This document shows, in pieces, positions 51,683 through 63,704 of a DNA stretch of 64,000 nt (the stretch's first letter is position 1; the number at the start of each line of letters is the position of its first letter). Below the pieces are notes generated by a model. It did not search any database and was not told the DNA's origin. It worked only from the letters and a program-made list of their open reading frames with translations. A program made the translations under genes and the position numbers. Source of the stretch: Deinococcus fonticola (GTDB taxonomy: Bacteria; Deinococcota; Deinococci; Deinococcales; Deinococcaceae); the NCBI RefSeq assembly GCF_004634215.1, contig NZ_SMMH01000003.1, positions 62,001-126,000 on the forward strand, given 5' to 3'.

Positions 51683-53470
51683 TCACGCCCCGACGGTTTT
51701 CTCGTACTCGTCGATCTGCGCTTTGATGACGTTCAGGCTCCCTTCCCAGAAGTCGCCCTTCGTGATGTCGATGCCGAACTGCGCGGCAAGGGTGCGGGCA
51801 TCGGCCAGGCCCGTGCTGCTGAGGAGCTGGTCGTAGCGGGCCTGGAATTCGGCTTCTTCGCCCTGCGCTCTGGCCTGCTGGTACTGGGCGTACACCCCGA
51901 GGCCGAACAGCAGGCCGAACGTGTACGGGTAGTTGTAGAACATGGTCATGTAGTAGTGCGGTTTCACGGCCCACATGTACGGGTGCAGGGTACCTATGGT
52001 GTCGCCGTACGCTTCACGCTGCGCCCAGGTCATCAGGTCGTTGTACTCCTGAGGCGTCAGGTCGCGCCCGGCACGCTTCTCGAACACGGCCTGCTCGAAC
52101 AGGAAGCGGCTGTAAATGTCCACCACGACCTGCGAGTGGCCCATGATCTGCGTTTCCAGCACGTACAGTTTCTCCGCGCCCTGGGCGGTGTCCAGCGCCG
52201 CGTTCTGAATGATGGTTTCGCAGAAGATACTGGCCGTTTCGGCGAGGGTCATGGGGGTTTCGCGTTGTAGCGGGGTGCGCTCGGTAATCACCAGGTTGTG
52301 GTAGCCGTGGCCCAGTTCGTGCGCCAGGGTGGAGACGCTGTCGAGGCTGGGGGCGTGGTTCATCATGATGCGGCTGGCGTCCCCTTCCCAGCCCATGCAG
52401 AACGCCCCGCCGCGCTTGCCGTCGCGGGGGCCGGCGTCGATCCAGTCCTCGCGGAAGGCGCGGGCGGCAAAATCACCCATCTTGGCGCTGTAGGTGCGGA
52501 ACTGCTTCTCCACGAAGTCCGCTCCGGCAGGATACAGCCACTCGGTCTGGCTCTCGCCGACGGGCGCGGTGATGTCCCACCAGTCCATTTTTTCCTTGCC
52601 CAGCACCTTCGCCTTGGCGCGGAAGTACCGGTGGAAGTCCGGCAGGCTGCGCTTGACCGCCCCCAGCATGGCGTCCAGCGTTTCCCGGTCGATATTGTTC
52701 ATCAGCAGGCTGGGTTCCACGGGGTCGACAAAGCCCCGGCGCGCGGCCAGGGTGCCCTGTTCGCCCTTGATGCCGTTCATGCACGCGGCACACACCAGTT
52801 CGGCTGTTTTCCACGCGGCGATCTCGGCGTCGAAGGCGTCTTTACGCACGCCGGGGTCGGCGTCGCTGGCCAGCACGCGCAGGGCCGTCACGGGAAGTTG
52901 CTGGCCCCGGTACTCGCCCAGCAGCTGACTGGTGTAGTTGCCGTGCAGCTTGCCCCAGCCGCCCGCGCCACTGGGGTGCAGGCGGGCCGCCAGGTCTTCC
53001 TCGGGCGGGGTCATCTGGTGGCGGGCGTACTTCACGGCTTTCCGGATGAAAAACTCGTGTTCGCGCGCCAGGTCGGAAGCGGCCAGCAGGTTCTGCAGGG
53101 CTTCGTCGTCCAGGCCGCCCAGCCAGGCGGTCAGGCGCGAACGCAGCGGCCCCAGCGGCAGCGTGATGGTCGTCAGTTCACCCTGTTTCTGCTGGGCCAG
53201 CGCGTTGCGGCTGTCCACGGACGTGAAGGCGTTGACGTACACGCCCAGGCGCTGGCGCTGCCTGCTCAGGGCGTTCAGGGCGCCGAGCACCGTTTCCAGC
53301 GTGGCGGGCGTCATTTCTGCGCCGTCCTTGCGGATATTCAGGTCATCGAACTGCCGTTCCAGCGCCTGAACGTCCGCGTTCAGCGCGGTGAGGTCGGCTT
53401 CAAACCTGGCGTCGTCCAGACCGGGGTAAAGATCGTCGGTGCGCCAGCGGGGCATTTCAGTTGTGGTCAC
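51683..53470 (-). CDS. pepF: Oligoendopeptidase F, M3 family
   Basis: 595 residues. Mostly helical M3 metallopeptidase with the zinc site HELGHGYH (~384-391) and a downstream Glu in ETASIFCETI. It hydrolyses peptides of roughly 7-17 residues in the cytoplasm. The start is the GTG at 53470, as TAGAAT (53478-53483, minus strand) ends 7 nt upstream; the 33 extra codons upstream would precede the transcript start. Leaderless initiation at GTG. Confidence 0.92.
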   Translation of the reverse strand: MTTTEMPRWRTDDLYPGLDDARFEADLTALNADVQALERQFDDLNIRKDGAEMTPATLETVLGALNALSRQRQRLGVYVNAFTSVDSRNALAQQKQGELTTITLPLGPLRSRLTAWLGGLDDEALQNLLAASDLAREHEFFIRKAVKYARHQMTPPEEDLAARLHPSGAGGWGKLHGNYTSQLLGEYRGQQLPVTALRVLASDADPGVRKDAFDAEIAAWKTAELVCAACMNGIKGEQGTLAARRGFVDPVEPSLLMNNIDRETLDAMLGAVKRSLPDFHRYFRAKAKVLGKEKMDWWDITAPVGESQTEWLYPAGADFVEKQFRTYSAKMGDFAARAFREDWIDAGPRDGKRGGAFCMGWEGDASRIMMNHAPSLDSVSTLAHELGHGYHNLVITERTPLQRETPMTLAETASIFCETIIQNAALDTAQGAEKLYVLETQIMGHSQVVVDIYSRFLFEQAVFEKRAGRDLTPQEYNDLMTWAQREAYGDTIGTLHPYMWAVKPHYYMTMFYNYPYTFGLLFGLGVYAQYQQARAQGEEAEFQARYDQLLSSTGLADARTLAAQFGIDITKGDFWEGSLNVIKAQIDEYEKTVGA

Positions 53471-53727
53471 AGGAGGAATTCTAGAGCAGGTGCGTCCACG
53501 ACGGCTGAATGGCCTCGTAAACTTCCCGTTTGTTTTGTGCGCTCTGCGGAAAAACGCCGGAGGGTTCACTCCACGTCCGGGCCGTTTTTTGTTCCTGGCC
53601 GCTCTGCTTTGCAGTTTTATAAGTCTGCTCGACCCTTCCCAGTCATTTCCTCACTGAGGGAGTGCAATCCTTACCAAAAAAGAGCCGGGATTCAAACAGA
53701 ATCCCAGCCCCTGTCACCAGCAAGCCT

Positions 53728-55011
53728 TTACGAGTTGTCGATCACCAGATCGAAGGTGCGGGTGACTTTGCCGCCGCTGGGCAGGTCGACTTTCAGGGTG
53801 TACTGGCCCTGGTTCTGGGTGGCAGGCAACTTGTCGATGAGGATGCGCCGGCCGCTGATGCGTTCGGTGATTTCGGCGCGGACGGCTTTGCTGCGGGCGT
53901 TCTCCAGGGTGTACGTGACCTTGTAGGTGCTCTTGGTCACGTTCCCCTGGGCGCTCTTGACCTGCGTCACGAGTTGCACGCTGCGGGTGTAGGTCACGTC
54001 CGGATCGTCCCCGAGCGTAAATTCGATCTCGCCGCCCTTGCGGGTGTCCGCCAGGGTCGTCTGACCGACGATGCGGCCTTCCTCGCGCACGGTGATCTGC
54101 CCGGCGGGAAGGCGGTCGTCGGCTTTGAGGCGATAACTGCGATTCAGATTCCCTTCCCGTGTACCCGTGTTGAAGTACGTGTCCAGGCTGGCGAAGCGCT
54201 CGAAGGTCGTCAGCTTAGGCGTCAGGAAGGGCAGGGTCACCACACTGCTGGCGGGCAGGGTAAAGGCGCTGCTCAGGGTGTACTTGTACAGGCCGCGCAG
54301 GTCGCCGCCGGACTGGATTTTCGGGGCTGGCGCAGGCGCGGCCACCGGGGCGGCCATGTACGAACGCTCGGCCATGTCGGCCCTAGGGTAGCCGCCGCCC
54401 TGCACGTTCACATCCCCGGCGTACAGCTCAGTGTTCTTGATGTCGTAATCCAGGTCGGCGTTGTTGTGAATGTCGGCCAGGGCGCTCAGGTTCGCGCCCG
54501 CGTCGCTGGCTTTCAGGGTGTAGCGGGGTTGCCAGGTCACCGAGCGCGTCAGGTAACTCAGGGTGCCGCTGCCGCCCCGCGTGAGGCTGTACACCAGCGT
54601 GCGCGAGGGGCTGAGGGGATTGCTGGGCGGCAGCACATCGAACTGCAACTCCTCGTAGCGCACGGTGAAGTACTTCCCGGCGGCGTCCTTGACCAGCAGG
54701 TCGCGGGCACGCACCAGCGTGACGGGTTCAGTCTGGCCTTCCTCGCGCCTCAGATACACGGTCTTGCCTTCCAGCGTGGTCAGCCAGTTGGGTTCCAGTT
54801 TCTGCACGGCGCCGCCAAAGCTCAGGCCCTCCAGGTCGAGCGAGCCGGGGATGACGCCGTTCCAGGCTTCCTGCGGCAGCGAGACACTCAGGGTCGTCCC
54901 GGTGCTGCTGACGGCTTCACGCACTTCGGTAAAACTGGGATAAATGCGGATGTCGGTGGCCACGGCTCCTCCAAGGGCAAGCAGGGTCATGAGAGACAGG
55001 ATTCGTTTCAT
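53728..55011 (-). CDS. DUF4139 domain protein, exported
   Basis: 427 residues. A signal peptide (MKRILSLMTLLALGGAVA) is followed by a beta-rich region with the DUF4139-type LSYLTRSVTWQPRYTLKASD and ALADIHNNADLDYDIKNTEL, ending in a final Ig-like strand set. It is expected to be secreted or envelope-bound; function unknown. The start at 55011 is set by the signal peptide; a weak CACCAT -10 lies 6 nt upstream. It is divergent from the alarmone synthetase-like gene. Confidence 0.75.
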   Translation of the reverse strand: MKRILSLMTLLALGGAVATDIRIYPSFTEVREAVSSTGTTLSVSLPQEAWNGVIPGSLDLEGLSFGGAVQKLEPNWLTTLEGKTVYLRREEGQTEPVTLVRARDLLVKDAAGKYFTVRYEELQFDVLPPSNPLSPSRTLVYSLTRGGSGTLSYLTRSVTWQPRYTLKASDAGANLSALADIHNNADLDYDIKNTELYAGDVNVQGGGYPRADMAERSYMAAPVAAPAPAPKIQSGGDLRGLYKYTLSSAFTLPASSVVTLPFLTPKLTTFERFASLDTYFNTGTREGNLNRSYRLKADDRLPAGQITVREEGRIVGQTTLADTRKGGEIEFTLGDDPDVTYTRSVQLVTQVKSAQGNVTKSTYKVTYTLENARSKAVRAEITERISGRRILIDKLPATQNQGQYTLKVDLPSGGKVTRTFDLVIDNS

Positions 55012-55137
55012 GCCTTCATGGTGTGGGTCTTTTCCTGACGCTGCGTGAGAGCAGGCCACCTTGAGGAAAACTTTATGGCCAAAGTGCTCGTCTTTTCGCG
55101 CGGCCGCCGGCCTTCAGCGCGTATGATGCGGGTATTC

Positions 55138-56250
55138 ATGCAGTCCCTGGTGGCGGAATACGAGTCGCGGCAGGCCGAGTTCGAGGCCCTGCGGCGGGCG
55201 GCCATTGTTCATGTGCAGCGCCTGCTGGACGAAGCCGGGCTGAACATTCACCACGTAACCAGCCGCGTGAAGAAACCCGCGAGCCTGGCCGACAAACTCA
55301 GGCGCAAACCGGGGCGGCACCACGCGCTGGACGACGTGACGGATCTGGTGGGGGTGCGCGTCATCACTTACTTCGAGTCGGACGTGAACGTCGTGTCGAA
55401 GCTGGTGGAAGGCGCGTATCAGGTGGACTGGAACAACTCGGTCGACAAGTCGAAGATGCGTGATCCGGACAGGTTCGGGTACATGGGCGTGCATTACGTG
55501 GTGCGGCCGCTGGAGGGCACACCGGAATTCCGGGGCCTGCACCTGAGGGCGTTTCCGCTGGAAATTCAGATTCGCAGCATCCTGCAACACGCCTGGGCCG
55601 AAATCGAGCACGACCTGGGGTACAAGAACCCGGACGCGGTGCCGCGTGAGGTGAGGCGGCGCTTTTACCGGCTGGCGGGCCTGCTGGAAATGGCGGACGA
55701 GGAATTCATGACGGTGGCCCGCCTCAGCCGCGATTACGGCGCGACCCTGCCGCAGCGCGTGGCCGAGGAACCCGACAGCGTGTTTATCGATGCGCAGAGC
55801 ATGAAGTTCCTGCTGGACACGGGCACGGTCGCTGAGCTGGACAGCCGCATTGCCAACGCCCTGAACGTGACCCTGCTGGTGGGCTGGCCCGATCCGGAGC
55901 GTCCGCAGCGGCTGGCGAGTCTGCTTCAGTACGTGGGCGTGCATTCGGTGGGGCAGCTTGACCGCGAGTTGCAGCGGCACGCCGATGACATCGAGCGTTT
56001 TGCGGTGGCGCTGCTGCCGCGCGTGCGCCAGGTGTGGATGCCGGCGGGGGGAGCCCGGCCAGGCACCAGCCTCACGCACTACGCACTGCTGCGGGCCAAC
56101 GAGCACCCTGGGCTGGACGTGGCGGAGGTGGTTCACCTGCTGGACCTGAGTGGCGTGGGGTCGGAGCAGACCCTGCGGCAGGGCGTCACAGAGGTTCTCC
56201 GCGACTTGCGGCTTCAGGATGAAGGGCCTACCGTTCGTCAGCTTGATTAG
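55138..56250 (+). CDS. RelA/SpoT-type (p)ppGpp synthetase domain protein
   Basis: 370 residues. The synthetase domain (~50-190) has [26 protein letters not shown] and [22 protein letters not shown], the family's substrate- and Mg-binding segments. No N-terminal HD hydrolase and no TGS/ACT domains, so it is like a small alarmone synthetase. However, it has an extra ~180-residue C-terminal part of unknown type. The TATGAT box (55122-55127) favours the ATG at 55138; in-frame ATG codons up to 55126 are less likely. Confidence 0.82.
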   Translation: MQSLVAEYESRQAEFEALRRAAIVHVQRLLDEAGLNIHHVTSRVKKPASLADKLRRKPGRHHALDDVTDLVGVRVITYFESDVNVVSKLVEGAYQVDWNNSVDKSKMRDPDRFGYMGVHYVVRPLEGTPEFRGLHLRAFPLEIQIRSILQHAWAEIEHDLGYKNPDAVPREVRRRFYRLAGLLEMADEEFMTVARLSRDYGATLPQRVAEEPDSVFIDAQSMKFLLDTGTVAELDSRIANALNVTLLVGWPDPERPQRLASLLQYVGVHSVGQLDRELQRHADDIERFAVALLPRVRQVWMPAGGARPGTSLTHYALLRANEHPGLDVAEVVHLLDLSGVGSEQTLRQGVTEVLRDLRLQDEGPTVRQLD

Positions 56251-56334
56251 ACAGGTTAGCCGGAGAGGTCGGGGAAACAGGCGACTGACTAGACAGTTCC
56301 GCTGGGGTAAACACTTTTTTTTAGACGGAGTTTA

Positions 56335-56363
56335 TTGATTTTCCCTTAATGGACTCCTACTCT
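56335..56363 (+). promoter_or_regulatory. Sigma-70-type promoter of yjcH-actP
   Basis: TTGATT (56335-56340), 17-nt spacer, TACTCT (56358-56363). It gives a leader of about 67 nt before the DUF485 ATG. Confidence 0.65.
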
Positions 56364-56436
56364 GCGAACAGTTCAAAACAACCCAGCGCCGCGTTCAGCC
56401 GCACCGCAGTTCATTCCCTCACCTCTGGAGGCCCGC

Positions 56437-56736
56437 ATGACTGTATCCCGCCCGAGTATCGCTGCCCCACCCCAGCGCAACGCCGCGTACCAGCAACTGG
56501 TGCAGCAGAAGACCAGCTTCATGATCAGCATGACGCTGGCCTTTCTGGTGCTGTATTTCATCCTGCCCTTCCTGGCCGGGTACAACAAACCCCTGATGGC
56601 CACCAAGGTGATGGGCAACATCACTTTCGGGTACGTGCTGGCTTTCCTGGAATTCATCATGGGCTGGGTCATGGCCTGGATCTACGTGCAGCGGGCCAGA
56701 ACCTTCGACCGCCTGGCCGAGGAGGCCAAAGCATGA
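56437..56736 (+). CDS. yjcH: DUF485 small membrane protein (YjcH type)
   Basis: 99 residues, two membrane helices, DUF485 ([20 protein letters not shown], then [18 protein letters not shown]). It is regularly encoded before acetate symporter ActP, as here. Its role is unclear, probably accessory to the transporter. GGAGG lies 5 nt before the ATG. The stop overlaps the actP start (ATGA). Confidence 0.88.
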   Translation: MTVSRPSIAAPPQRNAAYQQLVQQKTSFMISMTLAFLVLYFILPFLAGYNKPLMATKVMGNITFGYVLAFLEFIMGWVMAWIYVQRARTFDRLAEEAKA

Positions 56737-58325
56737 CCTTCCTGCTGGCCGGCATCATCGTCGCCATCACCCTGATCGTCACCTTCTGGGCGTCCAGGCG
56801 CAACACCAGCGCCGGCGACTTCTACGTGGCAGGGGGCCGCATCAGCGCCACCCAGAACGGCATCGCCATTGCCGGGGACTACATGAGCGCCGCTTCCTTC
56901 CTGGGCATCACGGGCCTGATCGCCCTGAACGGCTACGACGGCTTCATGTACTCGGTCGGCTGGTTCATCGCGTACCTGACGGTGCTGTTCATCGTGGCCG
57001 AACCGCTGCGTAACCTGGGCAAGTACACCCTGGCCGACATGCTGGTGTACCGCCTGAAAGACCCCCGGGTTCGCACCTACGCGGCCATGAGCACCATCGT
57101 GATCTCCACCCTGTACATGATCGCGCAGGTGGTCGGCGCGGGCTCCCTGATCTCGCTGCTGTCCGGCAACACCATCAAGGCCGAACTGGCGATTCCGCTG
57201 GTCGGCGTCCTGATGATCGTTTATGTCGTCGTGGGCGGCATGCTGGCCACCACCTGGGTGCAGATCATCAAGGCCGGCCTGCTGATGTTCGCCACCATCG
57301 TCATGACCGTGCTGATTCTCAGCCGCTTCGGCTGAAGTTTCAGCACCCTGCTGGGCGCCGCCGAGCGGGCCAATGGGCCGGAATTCCTGGGCGCGGGCCT
57401 GAAGTACAAAGACCCCATCGACCTGATCAGCCTGTGCCTGGCGCTGGTGCTGGGAACCGCCGGCCTGCCGCACATCCTGGTGCGTTTCTTCACTGTGCCC
57501 ACCGCCCAGGACGCCCGCAAGAGCGTGGTGTGGGCCATGGTTCTGATCGGGGCCTTTTACGTCATGACCGCCTTCATGGGCAACGCCGCCAACGTGCTGC
57601 TGGGCAAAGAAGCCATCATCGCCGCCAACCCGGCCGGCAACATGGCCGCTCCCATGCTGGCCGAGGCGCTGTTCGGCGGCAAGGGCACCTTCGGCGGCGA
57701 ACTGGGCCTGGCCTTCGTGACCGCCGTGGCCTTCGCCACCATCCTTGCCGTGGTCGCGGGCCTCACCATCAGCGCGTCGACCAGTTTCACGCACGACATC
57801 TACAACGGCGTCCTGAAGGGTGGGCAGGCCAGCGAGGCCGACCAGTTCCGCGTGGCCCGCATGGCCACCGTCGCCGTCGGCATCGCCGCCATCCTGCTGG
57901 GCCTCGCCGCCAAGACCCAGAACGTGGCTTTCCTGGTCGCGCTGGCCTTCGCGGTGGCCGCCAGCGCCAACCTGCCGGTCATTCTCTTTACCCTCTTCTG
58001 GAAGAAATTCAACGCCACCGGAGCGATCTGGGGCATCGTGGGCGGCCTGCTGTTCACGCTACTGCTGATCGCCGTCAGCCCCAACATCATGAAAATCGAC
58101 CCGGACACCCTGACCACCGGGCGCCACCTGATTCAGGCCAACGCCCTGTTCCGGCTGGAGAACCCCGGCATCATCAGCATTCCCGCCGGGTTCCTGTTCG
58201 CCTACCTGGGCACCCTGGTCGGCGCCGCCCGCCGCAGCCCCACCGCCGATCAGGACTTTGAAGCCATGCAGTACCGCGCCTACACCGGCGCAGGAGTCGA
58301 CGGCACGGTCGCCGCGCACGACTGA
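56733..58325 (+). pseudogene. actP: Cation/acetate symporter ActP interrupted by an in-frame TGA
   Basis: The full frame is 530 codons, typical for ActP (sodium:solute symporter family), with core segments such as [23 protein letters not shown] and [16 protein letters not shown]. Codon 201 (57333-57335, after LSRFG) is TGA, after which the same frame continues with [12 protein letters not shown], exactly where intact homologues continue. One base change from TGG (Trp) explains it. No frameshift is seen. The outcome could be a broken gene, read-through, reinitiation (a GTG at 57447) or a sequencing error. Start by ATGA overlap with yjcH. Confidence 0.85.
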
Positions 58326-58354
58326 AAGCACAAGGTTTAAACCAAAAAGCAAAG

Positions 58355-58380
58355 CCCCGACTTCACGGTCGGGGTTTTCT
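58355..58380 (+). terminator. Rho-independent terminator after actP
   Basis: 7-bp stem CCCCGAC/GTCGGGG (58355-58361 with 58368-58374), 6-nt loop, TTTTCTTT tail. Confidence 0.88.
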
Positions 58381-58406
58381 TTGGCGGTCTGCCCTCAGCC
58401 CTGTTT

Positions 58407-59015
58407 TTAGCCCGCGCTGGCGGGCTGCTCCGGTTCCGGGACTTCCACCGGGTCGTTGCCGGCCTTCAATTTGCGGCTTTCCAGGTCGGCATGCTGCGTG
58501 AGGTAACGCAGCCAGCCTTTGGCGGTCAGTGGCCCCAGGCCGTTGTGCTCCACCACAAAGTCGTCGTCCGGCGGGCTTTTATGGAGCTGGCGGGCCAGAT
58601 CGACCGTGCCGGAACGCGTCTGCGACAGCAGGTTCCTGAGCTGCGGCAGGCTGGTGCCGGCGGGGGGGCGGTAGGCGTGGTAATCGTCCTTCTCGAAGGG
58701 CCGCTGCTTGAGCGCCACGCGAATGCGGTTTTGCCCCCAGCGTTCAATCCCGATGATGTGCATCAGCACTTCGCGGTTTTCTGGCGTGTCACTGGCTTTT
58801 TCGGCCCGCTGCGCCAGGTGAACGCCGCCGCGCTCCAGGTTCTGACCCAGATCCGTGAAGCTGCTGCGCCCCGCCGGGCGTTCCAGCACGTTGGCGACCA
58901 CAAATTCCTTGATGTCTCCCTTGCGCTTGCGGGCCAGCAACGCCGCGCCCGCCGCCACGCCCACCGTCGCCACCGTCACCACTGCGGGAAGAAGAGTCTT
59001 GTTTCTGTGCGTCAT
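58407..59015 (-). CDS. DinB-like (DinB_2/YfiT superfamily) protein with N-terminal membrane segment
   Basis: 202 residues. One N-terminal hydrophobic segment (~9-27) followed by basic residues, then a four-helix bundle with HIIGIERWGQNRIRVAL and LGPLTAKGWLRYLTQHADLE, which fits the DinB/YfiT superfamily. Deinococcus has many such proteins, mostly of unknown role. The metal-binding His triad is only partly obvious. TACACT (59022-59027, minus strand) ends 6 nt before the ATG: leaderless. Confidence 0.65.
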   Translation of the reverse strand: MTHRNKTLLPAVVTVATVGVAAGAALLARKRKGDIKEFVVANVLERPAGRSSFTDLGQNLERGGVHLAQRAEKASDTPENREVLMHIIGIERWGQNRIRVALKQRPFEKDDYHAYRPPAGTSLPQLRNLLSQTRSGTVDLARQLHKSPPDDDFVVEHNGLGPLTAKGWLRYLTQHADLESRKLKAGNDPVEVPEPEQPASAG

Positions 59016-59082
59016 ATTCCCAGTGTAGAGCCTGAGGGTCAGCGCAAAGCTGACAGAATCTTCACTCCAGAAGGGGGGTGTG

Positions 59083-59661
59083 TTATGGAGAGTGGCCCTC
59101 TGCTTCAATCACTTCCCGGGGGGTGGCGATAAGTTTCACGGTGGAATCGGCGGCGCACGGCAACTGCGCGCTGAGCATGATGGGGTGAGCAAGGGTGTAT
59201 TCGGGCAGGCCGAGGTTCAGGCCACGGGCGCCCCAGCCGTAGCCTTTTCCCAGGCGCCCGCCCTGGCGATCTGCGGCCACGCAGGCGAGCACGACTGCCT
59301 GAGCCCCCTCCGGTTTCAACCTGGGTTCACCGACGGCCGGCATCTGCGAGAGCCGGGCCCCCAGCGGATCGGTCAGCCGCCAGTACCACCCCTCTTTCTT
59401 CTGGTGCGGCACGTACAGCGTCAGGCCGCTTTGCAGCGCCAGTTTGCGCAGGGGCATCAGTGCCCGCTCCGGCCCGACGATCAGGGTGCGGTGGGCTGCC
59501 ATCTGCGGGTGACTCAGCAGGTTCTTGGCCGCGTCCCTTGCTCCGTTGAAGTTGGGGCAGTGGCCCTGCGGCGGAAAGGGAAACGAGCACAACCGCGTCC
59601 GCTCCAGCACGTTCCACACGGCGGTTCGGTGCGCCCCAGCAGTGACCTCTCCCCCACTCAC
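59083..59661 (-). CDS. 5-formyltetrahydrofolate cyclo-ligase family protein
   Basis: 192 residues, the usual length. The C-terminal GRLGKGYGWGARGL corresponds to the G-x-G-x-G phosphate/ATP loop (usually followed by YYD), and the middle PERALMPLRKLALQ resembles relatives. The family converts 5-formyl-THF to 5,10-methenyl-THF using ATP. Some motifs deviate, so it may be a related member of other specificity. The start is the GTG at 59661, since TAAACT (59669-59674, minus strand) ends 7 nt before it: leaderless. Confidence 0.7.
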   Translation of the reverse strand: MSGGEVTAGAHRTAVWNVLERTRLCSFPFPPQGHCPNFNGARDAAKNLLSHPQMAAHRTLIVGPERALMPLRKLALQSGLTLYVPHQKKEGWYWRLTDPLGARLSQMPAVGEPRLKPEGAQAVVLACVAADRQGGRLGKGYGWGARGLNLGLPEYTLAHPIMLSAQLPCAADSTVKLIATPREVIEAEGHSP

Positions 59662-59762
59662 GACAGGCAGTTTAGAGCCTGTGGGCTAGAAGTAGCAGAA
59701 AAAGCACGACTGGGAGGTCGGCTACACCACATCCCAGTCATGCTTCCAGGCTTCTGCTCTCT

Positions 59763-60710
59763 TTACGCTCTGCTTTTCCGTGCCAGTTCCCAGGCTTTCT
59801 CGAAGATCTCGGCGCGTTCGGGGCGGGCCATGACGCGGGCGAGACCGGCAGCGAGGCTCATGGGGGGAACGTGAATATCCATGCTGCGGTTCATGCCGGG
59901 CCAGCTGGCGGTGCTGTGCACCATCTCGGGGCCGTCGGCGACCCAGGAGAAGGCCACGTCTTTGCCGGTCAGTTCGACGCGGCACAGGTCGCCTTTGCCG
60001 CGTTCGCAGCGGCCTTCTCTGAATTCCACGTGGTTCAGGGTGCGCCAGCCCAGGGTGCTGCCGATGAAACCGGCAAACAGGCGGGCGGGCAGGTCGTTGC
60101 GGCCCTTGTACTTTACGCTCAGGGCGTTCACCTGCTTCAGGTGCCGGGCCGCGTCGGGGCTGTCGAACACCTGGGCAACGGCTTCGCGCCAGGCGGCGGC
60201 GCGGCTCCAGCCCAGGTCGGCCAGGGCGTAATGCCGTGAAGGGGGAATGTCCAGCGTGAGGCTGTCGGCGATGATCTGGTCAGCCACTTCGGTCAGTTCC
60301 GAGAGCAGCGTGCCGGTGGGTTTGCTGTCCGAGCCCCACCACACGTGGTTGACGGTGGCGGGCCGCAAGAGGGGCAGGATCGCGCCCTGAAGTTGTTCGG
60401 CGTTGGCGTCCAGCAGCAGGCGTTCCACATAAAGCCCGCCTTCCTGCGCCACCAGCGAAGCGTGAACGGTCAGGTCACAGCTTCCGTCCATGACGCCAAT
60501 AATCTGCCGCCCGGCGTAGCGTCCCTCCAGCCCACTGAGGGCCTCCTGCACGCGCTCCAGGTGCGAACGGGTGGTCAGCGCCACGATGTTCCCGGTGTAC
60601 GCCCGCGTTTCCACGTTCGTCTGCGCCCACAACTGATCCAGTGTGGCCTGCGCCTGCCTGACCGTGGTGTCCACCGGGCCAAGCGTCTTGAAGGATTTCA
60701 CGTAAGTCAT
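59763..60710 (-). CDS. opcA: Glucose-6-phosphate dehydrogenase assembly protein OpcA
   Basis: 315 residues. OpcA is a redox-linked allosteric activator/assembly factor of G6PDH in cyanobacteria, actinobacteria and Deinococcus. Typical features are [20 protein letters not shown] and the [15 protein letters not shown] tail region. It follows zwf by 73 nt on the same strand, matching its function. AAGGAGG lies 6 nt before the ATG at 60710. Confidence 0.9.
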   Translation of the reverse strand: MTYVKSFKTLGPVDTTVRQAQATLDQLWAQTNVETRAYTGNIVALTTRSHLERVQEALSGLEGRYAGRQIIGVMDGSCDLTVHASLVAQEGGLYVERLLLDANAEQLQGAILPLLRPATVNHVWWGSDSKPTGTLLSELTEVADQIIADSLTLDIPPSRHYALADLGWSRAAAWREAVAQVFDSPDAARHLKQVNALSVKYKGRNDLPARLFAGFIGSTLGWRTLNHVEFREGRCERGKGDLCRVELTGKDVAFSWVADGPEMVHSTASWPGMNRSMDIHVPPMSLAAGLARVMARPERAEIFEKAWELARKSRA

Positions 60711-60783
60711 CGGGGGCCTCCTTGAGGCCGGGAGTGAGGCGTGATGCGTGGGAATGAGGCCCCCTCCACTCCTCTCACGCTGG

Positions 60784-62612
<1,829 letters not shown>

Positions 62613-62616
<4 letters not shown>

Positions 62617-63704
62617 CCGTTGCCCTGCTGGTCGCCGGTCACGCGGTTTTGCCCGGTTTCACCGAGTTGCTGTTCGGCACTCTGCCCGCTGGTGCTGGCC
62701 TGCGCGGCGGCCACCGGGATGTTCTCGGGCGCGGCGACTTTGGGGTGGTCGCCCGCCTGGACTTCCGGCACCATCCCCTCCTGCTTGGTTGCTTCCAGCG
62801 TTTTCACGGCGTGCCCACCGAACGCGCGGCGCATGGCCGAGAGCATCTGGCCCTGATAGCTGACGTCCTGCTGCGAACGGAAGCGCATCTGGGTGGCCAG
62901 CGTGATCACGGGCGTGGGCACCCCCAGCTCGATACTGTCGATGATCGTCCAGCGGCCCTCGCCACTGTCGGCCACGTAATCCGACAGCGCATTGAAGTCG
63001 GCGCTGTTCTTCAGCGCCTCGGCGGTCAGGTCGAGCAGCCAGCTGCGCACGACGCTGCCGTGCCGCCACAACTCGGCAATCTGGGCCATGTCCAGGTTGA
63101 AGTCCTGGTGGGCTTTCATCAGTTCGAAGCCCTCGGCGTAGGCCTGCATCATGCCGTATTCGATGCCGTTGTGCACCATCTTCACGTAATGCCCACTGCC
63201 GCTCGGCCCCATGCGGCCCCAGCCCCGGTCTGGCGCGGGAGCCAGCACCTCGAAGACCGGGCGCAGGCGTTCCACCGCTTCCTGCGGCCCGCCGATCATC
63301 ATGGCGTAGCCTTCCTTCAGGCCCCAGATGCCGCCCGAGGTGCCGACATCCACGAAATGCAGGCCGCGCTGGGCAAGGGCCTCACCCCGGCGCTGCGTAT
63401 CGTGGAAATTGCTGTTGCCCCCGTCGATAATGATGTCGCCGGGAGCCAGCCTATTTGCCAGGTCGTCGATGACGGACTGGGTAATCTGTCCGGCCGGCAC
63501 CATGACCCACACGGCCCTGGCGCCGGGTTCGCCCAGCGCGGCAATAAACTCGTCCATGCTGCGGGCGGCCTTTGCGCCCTGCGCCTCAATGTTTTGCAGG
63601 GCGTCCTCGCTGCGGTCAAAGCCGATGACTTCCTGATCGCCCCCCAGCAGGCGCAAGACCATGTTGCCGCCCATCTTGCCCAGCCCAATCATGCCGATCT
63701 TCAT
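62613..63704 (-). CDS. gnd: 6-phosphogluconate dehydrogenase, decarboxylating (short, NAD-type)
   Basis: 363 residues, the short GntZ/YqeC-like type. N-terminal Rossmann [14 protein letters not shown], substrate loop [19 protein letters not shown] and catalytic [20 protein letters not shown] ~45-residue flexible Gln/Ser/Gly-rich tail follows the domain. It converts 6-phosphogluconate to ribulose-5-phosphate and CO2. First gene of a minus-strand gnd-zwf-opcA operon; GGAGG precedes the ATG by 5-6 nt, and the stop overlaps the zwf start. Confidence 0.93.

Noticed and set aside
57336..58325. Second half of actP as an independent gene starting at the GTG at 57447
   Set aside because: Homology resumes immediately after the TGA in the same frame, well before that GTG, so it is the second part of one gene.
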